Part shown: positions 62,241 through 64,000 of the stretch, in pieces | Numbering within the stretch: position 1 is the first letter of the stretch | Layout of the letters: every line of letters starts with the position of its first letter | Assembly (NCBI RefSeq): GCF_005281475.1 | Contig: NZ_CP040106.1 | Span: 2,198,501-2,262,500 of the forward strand | Length of the DNA: 64,000 nt | Source of the DNA: Echinicola rosea | Lineage (GTDB): Bacteria > Bacteroidota > Bacteroidia > Cytophagales > Cyclobacteriaceae | Direction: 5' to 3' | Program-made: the position numbers and the translations under genes | Notes under the pieces: model-generated | The model's input: only the letters and a program-made list of their open reading frames with translations | Told to the model about the DNA's origin: nothing | Database searches by the model: none

Positions 62241-62579
62241 AGGGGATTCCTGAGTGAGTAATGAATATACAAATATCAGGGAAATAAGTAGGTTTTAGCT
62301 CACCGAAAACAGGGATTTTGAGAAAAACGTGAGCATATTTATGGTATATTGTATAGGGTCACCAGCTGGGCACTTGGCTCAGATGGCAGCCTGAACATCT
62401 ATATTTACCGAAGGGATGAAGAGGGCAAGTGGGAGGAATTCGCGGTAGTGTTTGGAGGTTTTGTATAAGTTCCCAAAAGGTCATTGTACTTTAGGGGGAT
62501 AAGTCCATGGGCGGCGGGGACACAGGCCACGGTAGCCAAACCTTAAAACCTGCTAAACCTATCAACGTCCAAACCTCCT
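62241..62579. other. Non-coding spacer, with possible end of a lost gene
   Basis: A 339-bp gap. On the + strand, 62322-62468 reads an open frame that ends SWALGSDGSLNIYIYRRDEE then GKWEEFAVVFGGFV and TAA. It looks like a coherent protein end (alternating strands, charged turn) but has no start codon and a stop just before it. It may be the remnant of a deleted gene. Nothing else is recognised. Confidence 0.35.
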
Positions 62580-63215
62580 TCACCCGATCAACCTTCTCTT
62601 ATATGCATTATTGACCAGTTCGGCGGTGTTTTTAGCTTGGAGTTTATAGAGCAGGTTTTTGCGGTGGGTCTCTACGGTGTTTTTGCTGATAAAGAGCTTA
62701 TCGCCGATTTCCTGGGTCGTAAGTCCATTCGCAATGCAGCCCAGCACTTCCATTTCACGGTCAGAAAGCTTTTCGTTAAACGGATTTTTACCTGACTGCT
62801 TCATAAAGCTACTCAGCAGGGTCTTGCTGACTTCTTCTCCCAGATAGGTGCCACCATTATGAAGGGTTTTGATGGCTTCTACCAAGTCATCTTTTCCGGT
62901 GTTTTTGAGGATATAGCCTTGCGCACCGGTCTTCAGCATATCAGATACAAAATGCCTATCGTTATGCATGCTCAGTCCCAATACTTTCAGTGCCTTATGG
63001 GCTTTCAGCAGTTGTTTGGTGGCGGCTACACCGTCCATTACAGGCATATTAATGTCCATGATGACAATGTCCACCGGTTGGTCGATACAGTAATCCAAAG
63101 CTTCTTGTCCATTTAGGGCTTCGCCCACCACTTTGATTCCGGGAATGTCAAGTAGCATGGCCTTTAGCCCATCTATAAACATGCGGTGGTCATCCGCTAT
63201 CAGTACATTAATCAT
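62580..63215 (-). CDS. NarL/FixJ-family response regulator
   Basis: Two-component regulator of 211 residues. Receiver domain (about 1-120) with ADDHRMF acidic pair, phospho-Asp in VDIVIMDINMPVMDG (about Asp54), LGLSMHND and the KTGAQGYILKN Lys; LuxR-type HTH (about 146-205) with LSDREMEVLGCIANGLTTQE, then SKNTVETHRKNLLYKL. It usually pairs with HisKA_3 kinases. The only HisKA_3 kinase in the window is the giant protein at 52251-56396, at the other end of the peptidoglycan recycling genes, so pairing is plausible but unproven. Confidence 0.92.
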   Translation of the reverse strand: MINVLIADDHRMFIDGLKAMLLDIPGIKVVGEALNGQEALDYCIDQPVDIVIMDINMPVMDGVAATKQLLKAHKALKVLGLSMHNDRHFVSDMLKTGAQGYILKNTGKDDLVEAIKTLHNGGTYLGEEVSKTLLSSFMKQSGKNPFNEKLSDREMEVLGCIANGLTTQEIGDKLFISKNTVETHRKNLLYKLQAKNTAELVNNAYKRRLIG

Positions 63216-63452
63216 GGTGCCAGCATTTTTATCCTTTTGGGAAAATAATTAACATTAATTTACAATTTTTTAAAATAGGATTTACATTAGCGGTAAGACG
63301 ATATTCCCGGTAAATCAGTGATTTTTGCCTAAAATACAGGTTTAATTGCGCCTTCAAGGCGTTTATTGAATATTGCTTAAAATTGGCGGAAAAATAAAAA
63401 ATCACTGTTTTCAGGGATAGGGGAGTATGCAGAAAATTAAAAATTTGTAAGC

Positions 63453-64000
63453 ATGATATTTAGGTGCAATATCAACAACATGAGGATTGGTCCGTGTGGT
63501 GCACTGGTGGTTTTGGTTGCCTTGCTGGGTTGCAGCGGCCCTACCTACCGGGTGTTTGATAAGCGGGTCAAGTTTGATGAAGAAAGGAAGCAGTTGACCT
63601 TGGAATACCTTGCCTCGCATTACGGCTTGGTGCAGGATGAACCGACCATCGATCCAAGGATGGTGGTGCTGCACTGGACGGCTATTCCAGATCTGGAGCG
63701 GTCATATGATGCGATGAATCCGGTTCGTCTGCCTGGTAGTCGAGAAGGGATTGCTGCAGCAGGTGCCTTGAATGTGTCTGCCCATTACCTGATCGATCGG
63801 GATGGAACCATCTTTAGGCAGTTGCCGGATACGATCATGGCCAGGCATGTCATAGGCTTAAACCATTGCGCCATTGGCGTAGAAAATGTAGGTGGTGCGA
63901 AAGCTCCTCTTACCAAGGCACAGGTAAAGGCCAATGAAGCCTTGGTAAGACATCTGAAGAGAAAATATCCGATTGACTATGTGATTGGTCATTATGAATA
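63453..64000 (+). CDS. N-acetylmuramoyl-L-alanine amidase (Amidase_2) lipoprotein, cut by window end
   Basis: Second peptidoglycan amidase gene, incomplete at its 3' end. A lipoprotein signal (ALVVLVALLGC, Cys27 from the first Met) is followed by an Amidase_2 domain with VVLHWTA (first zinc ligand His), VSAHYLIDRDGTIF, CAIGVENVGG and the start of the YVIGHYEY segment (second His). Either the Met at 63453 or the Met at 63480 may be the start; the latter gives a more typical signal peptide. It is divergent from the response regulator gene across a 237-bp spacer. Confidence 0.88.
   Translation, partial: MIFRCNINNMRIGPCGALVVLVALLGCSGPTYRVFDKRVKFDEERKQLTLEYLASHYGLVQDEPTIDPRMVVLHWTAIPDLERSYDAMNPVRLPGSREGIAAAGALNVSAHYLIDRDGTIFRQLPDTIMARHVIGLNHCAIGVENVGGAKAPLTKAQVKANEALVRHLKRKYPIDYVIGHYE

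Overview
The window looks like a chromosomal stretch from a marine-type member of the Bacteroidota, most likely order Cytophagales, family Cyclobacteriaceae (Echinicola/Algoriphagus-like). This is an inference from gene content: a DnaQ-DnaE fusion polymerase, an Nqr sodium pump, adenine deaminase, a six-bladed beta-propeller lipoprotein, DUF2807 and DUF5690 proteins, many SSS-type symporters, and AT-rich leaders with TAnnTTTG-type -7 boxes and almost no Shine-Dalgarno sequences. No rRNA, tRNA or CRISPR array was seen.

Layout. 1-7.3 kb: the end of a sensor kinase, a heavy-metal RND efflux operon (TolC-like, adaptor, CusA/CzcA-like pump) and an SBF-like transporter. 7.3-9.4 kb: a gene-poor graveyard with an AraC-regulator remnant, a short TIR element (element A) and an ORF-less group II intron. 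9.4-14.5 kb: a proposed aminophosphonate cluster (phosphonatase-like HAD hydrolase, FAD oxidase, zinc alcohol dehydrogenase, XRE-cupin regulator) with a divergent DUF5690 membrane protein. 14.7-22.9 kb: recR, clpS, an SSS symporter, an XRE regulator, element B, an alkyltransferase-like protein, MscS and several small genes. 22.9-28.2 kb: thrABC preceded by a Thr/Ile-rich leader peptide. 28.2-30.5 kb: a BlaI-M56 peptidase pair with three matching operator dyads. 30.8-37.5 kb: TANGO2-like protein, YpdA, a sensor kinase, ade, cmk and ispH. 37.6-42.3 kb: nqrABCDE without nqrF. 42.4-50.3 kb: DUF502 protein, trxA, dnaE and a fused trehalose synthase/phosphatase. 50.3-52.2 kb: element C with a GIY-YIG nuclease gene, then a frameshifted beta-propeller gene. 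52.2-64 kb: a giant ATPase/TPR/GAF histidine kinase, a peptidoglycan-sugar recycling cluster (SSS symporter, GHL10 glycosidase, murQ, MurK-like kinase, amidase), a NarL-type response regulator and a second amidase cut by the window end.

The most unusual signal is a family of three elements (A 8152-8322, B 18117-18288, C 50273-51024). All have the same imperfect terminal inverted repeats (AACCTSAGNTCGA) and each is flanked by a different perfect 3-bp direct repeat (ATT, ACT, ATA). The large member C carries one gene, a 99-residue single-domain GIY-YIG nuclease. The two 171-172-bp members match its right-end repeat unit and look like non-autonomous deletion derivatives. This suggests a MITE/REP-like mobile system whose only protein is a GIY-YIG nuclease.
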